Shown: positions 63,123-64,000 of the stretch, one piece after another
Position numbering within the stretch: the first letter of the stretch is position 1
Layout: the number at the start of each line of letters is the position of its first letter
Source: Lentibacillus salicampi
Lineage (GTDB): Bacteria; Bacillota; Bacilli; Bacillales; Amphibacillaceae
Reading direction: 5' to 3'
NCBI RefSeq assembly: GCF_004565465.1
Contig: NZ_SRHY01000001.1
Location: 1-64,000 of the forward strand
DNA: 64,000 nucleotides
Program-made: the position numbers and the translations under genes
The notes under the pieces: model-generated
Told to the model about the DNA's origin: nothing
What the model saw: the letters and a program-made list of their open reading frames with translations, nothing else
Databases searched by the model: none

Positions 63123-63597
63123 TTGTTCCTTTACTTCAGTAGGGGAGGAAAGGAAACCCCCACTGAATGAAGTTTCACTTTATGAATTTAATTTTACATG
63201 ATTGGTTTACTTAGGGAAACATGCTGAGGATGGTTTTTTCCTCCAACCGGAGACTGTCATTTCCATAACCCCTCATACCCCTATAATCGAAACAAATCCG
63301 CAAAAGGGGGTATGTCTGGCGAAAATTTTATCGATGTAATCCCACCTGAAGTGTATTATAATAGGGGAGAGTACCTGTTGTAGTGTTTACGGGGGTGAGC
63401 AATTTTTCATTTCACAGGCCTATTGGCAGTGAGTCAAGAGTTCACCCAAAAATGAAGAACAATTTATTTCCTATTGAGGAACGTTGTCCGAATGTCAATT
63501 AAAAAAATTTAAAGAGCAGGTGTAGGGCAGCCGCTGCTTTTATCAAAGATGTCCCTCATGAAGCATTTAAAGTAAACGACGAATAGGGTGAATCAAT
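63123..63597. other. Intergenic region before the UPF0175 remnant
   Basis: About 475 bp without a credible gene. It includes the second copy of the CCCC/GGGGG element (63277-63314). Short frames here carry no recognisable family. Confidence 0.35.
63277..63314. repeat. Two-copy element with CCCC/GGGGG arms, copy 2
   Basis: It starts TACCCCTATAATCGAAA, as at 12721, and ends AAAAGGGGGTATG. The arms TACCCC and GGGGGTA are inverted. Both copies lie upstream of decayed genes. Confidence 0.5.
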
Positions 63598-63887
63598 ATA
63601 TCAAAAGAATCGTTCCAAGTCGATTTGCCTAAGGAATTCTTATCCATTATCAATACCATGGAGGGAACCGATACTGATAGTAAAGTTAAAGAAACACTTG
63701 CAATCGGTTTATTTGTTGAAAAACAGGTGATGCTTGCAAGGGCAGCTGAATTAGCGGGGAAACCCTTGAGTGATTTTATTGAATTGTTGCGTTCAAAAAA
63801 ATCCCATGGATGGAATATGCGGAGGGCAACTATCTTAAAGAAATGGAACGAGGAGAAAAATCTGAAAACAGGTTTGGCGGAGATTAA
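63598..63887 (+). pseudogene. Decayed UPF0175 family (HTH antitoxin-like) gene
   Basis: The codons after AGGGTGA read ATA-TCAAAAGAATCG, where homologues would have ATG; the start appears mutated. 'ESFQVDLPKEFLSIINTMEGTDTDSKVKETLAIGLFVEKQVMLARAAELAGKPLSDFIELLRSKK' is typical UPF0175. At an A tract (seven A near 63795) the frame must shift to give the usual 'IPWMEYAEGNYLKEMERG', which then ends at 63885-63887. The start loss and the frameshift together suggest decay. An internal ATG at 63658 is the only canonical start. Confidence 0.7.
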
Positions 63888-64000
63888 TGCTCTGACTGGT
63901 TATGGAATTGATGACGATGCAGGATTATACTTTGAGAATGAAACACTTTTAGAAACAGAGGGGAACTTTTATACGTTTAGGGTCAGCAGACAATCTTTTT
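63880..64000 (+). pseudogene. Possible C-terminal fragment of a peptidase E-like protein (cut by window edge)
   Basis: In the unshifted frame, residues 'LTGYGIDDDAGLYFENETLLETEGNFYTFRV' recall the C-terminus of S51 (aspartyl dipeptidase/peptidase E-like) proteins, which carry 'G.A(I/L)DDGAA..F'. No start or catalytic Ser/His region is visible. The fragment appears joined directly to the UPF0175 remnant. This is a low-confidence call. Confidence 0.3.

Overview
This is a moderately AT-rich window from a low-GC Gram-positive bacterium, most likely a halotolerant or halophilic member of the Bacillaceae (Lentibacillus/Virgibacillus/Oceanobacillus-like). The evidence is strong GGAGG-type ribosome binding sites, frequent TTG/GTG starts, sigma-A promoters, a cre box, acidic proteins, a BCCT compatible-solute carrier, cation/proton antiport, a CwlC-like amidase, and families typical of Bacillaceae (DUF3231, CBO0543, DUF4317, DUF3862, YqjF). 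It is ordinary chromosome with several decayed spots. I see no rRNA, tRNA, CRISPR array or prophage.

Layout: (1) 0-3.4 kb: an IS21-type element end inserted into a DUF3862 gene, a decayed DUF6361 gene, and a PD-(D/E)XK (Rpn-type) nuclease. (2) 3.4-8.7 kb: lactate permease with promoter, operator and cre box, its GntR/FadR regulator, and malate:quinone oxidoreductase. (3) 9-12.5 kb: DUF4317 protein, a lone PTS EIIA, 3-methyladenine glycosylase and a SPOR-domain amidase. (4) 12.9-17.2 kb: a nucleoside hydrolase remnant, a two-gene proton-channel operon resembling ZorA/ZorB of the Zorya anti-phage system but lacking known Zorya effectors, then a second Rpn-type nuclease carrying an in-frame 21-bp minisatellite. 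(5) 17-23 kb: YciI protein, a beta-hydroxyacid dehydrogenase, TVP38 membrane protein, dicarboxylate/amino acid symporter, a luciferase-like oxidoreductase and a coiled-coil protein. (6) 23-31 kb: purine salvage (guaC; guanine riboswitch-xpt-pbuX) and an argCJBD operon with an ArgR-type operator. (7) 31-43 kb: antiporter, patatin-like lipase, YqjF, a decayed acyl-CoA synthetase, an orphan sdhB, a GC-rich minisatellite, a frameshifted ABC exporter, a C45 acyltransferase, a BCCT carrier and prfC. (8) 43.6-51.5 kb: a metal-resistance cluster: CmtR-like repressor with a Cys-rich CadA-type ATPase, a His-rich CopB-type ATPase, and csoR and copZ flanking a copA remnant. (9) 51.6-57.8 kb: DUF3231, two CBO0543 membrane proteins, a MarR-DrrA-DrrB-like operon and a PQQ-type sugar dehydrogenase. 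(10) 57.8-64 kb: a second PQQ enzyme fused to cytochrome c, two families of dispersed repeats, a YusW-like lipoprotein, a DUF4097 beta-repeat protein, and a decayed UPF0175 gene at the edge.

Two themes stand out. First, several genes survive as end fragments joined across large internal deletions (methyltransferase, acyl-CoA synthetase, copA), and others as fragments or frameshifted copies (DUF6361, nucleoside hydrolase, UPF0175, ABC permease). Second, the ZorA/ZorB-like pair stands alone between terminators or unrelated genes. It is the best candidate here for an undescribed system, but nothing in the sequence proves a defence role.
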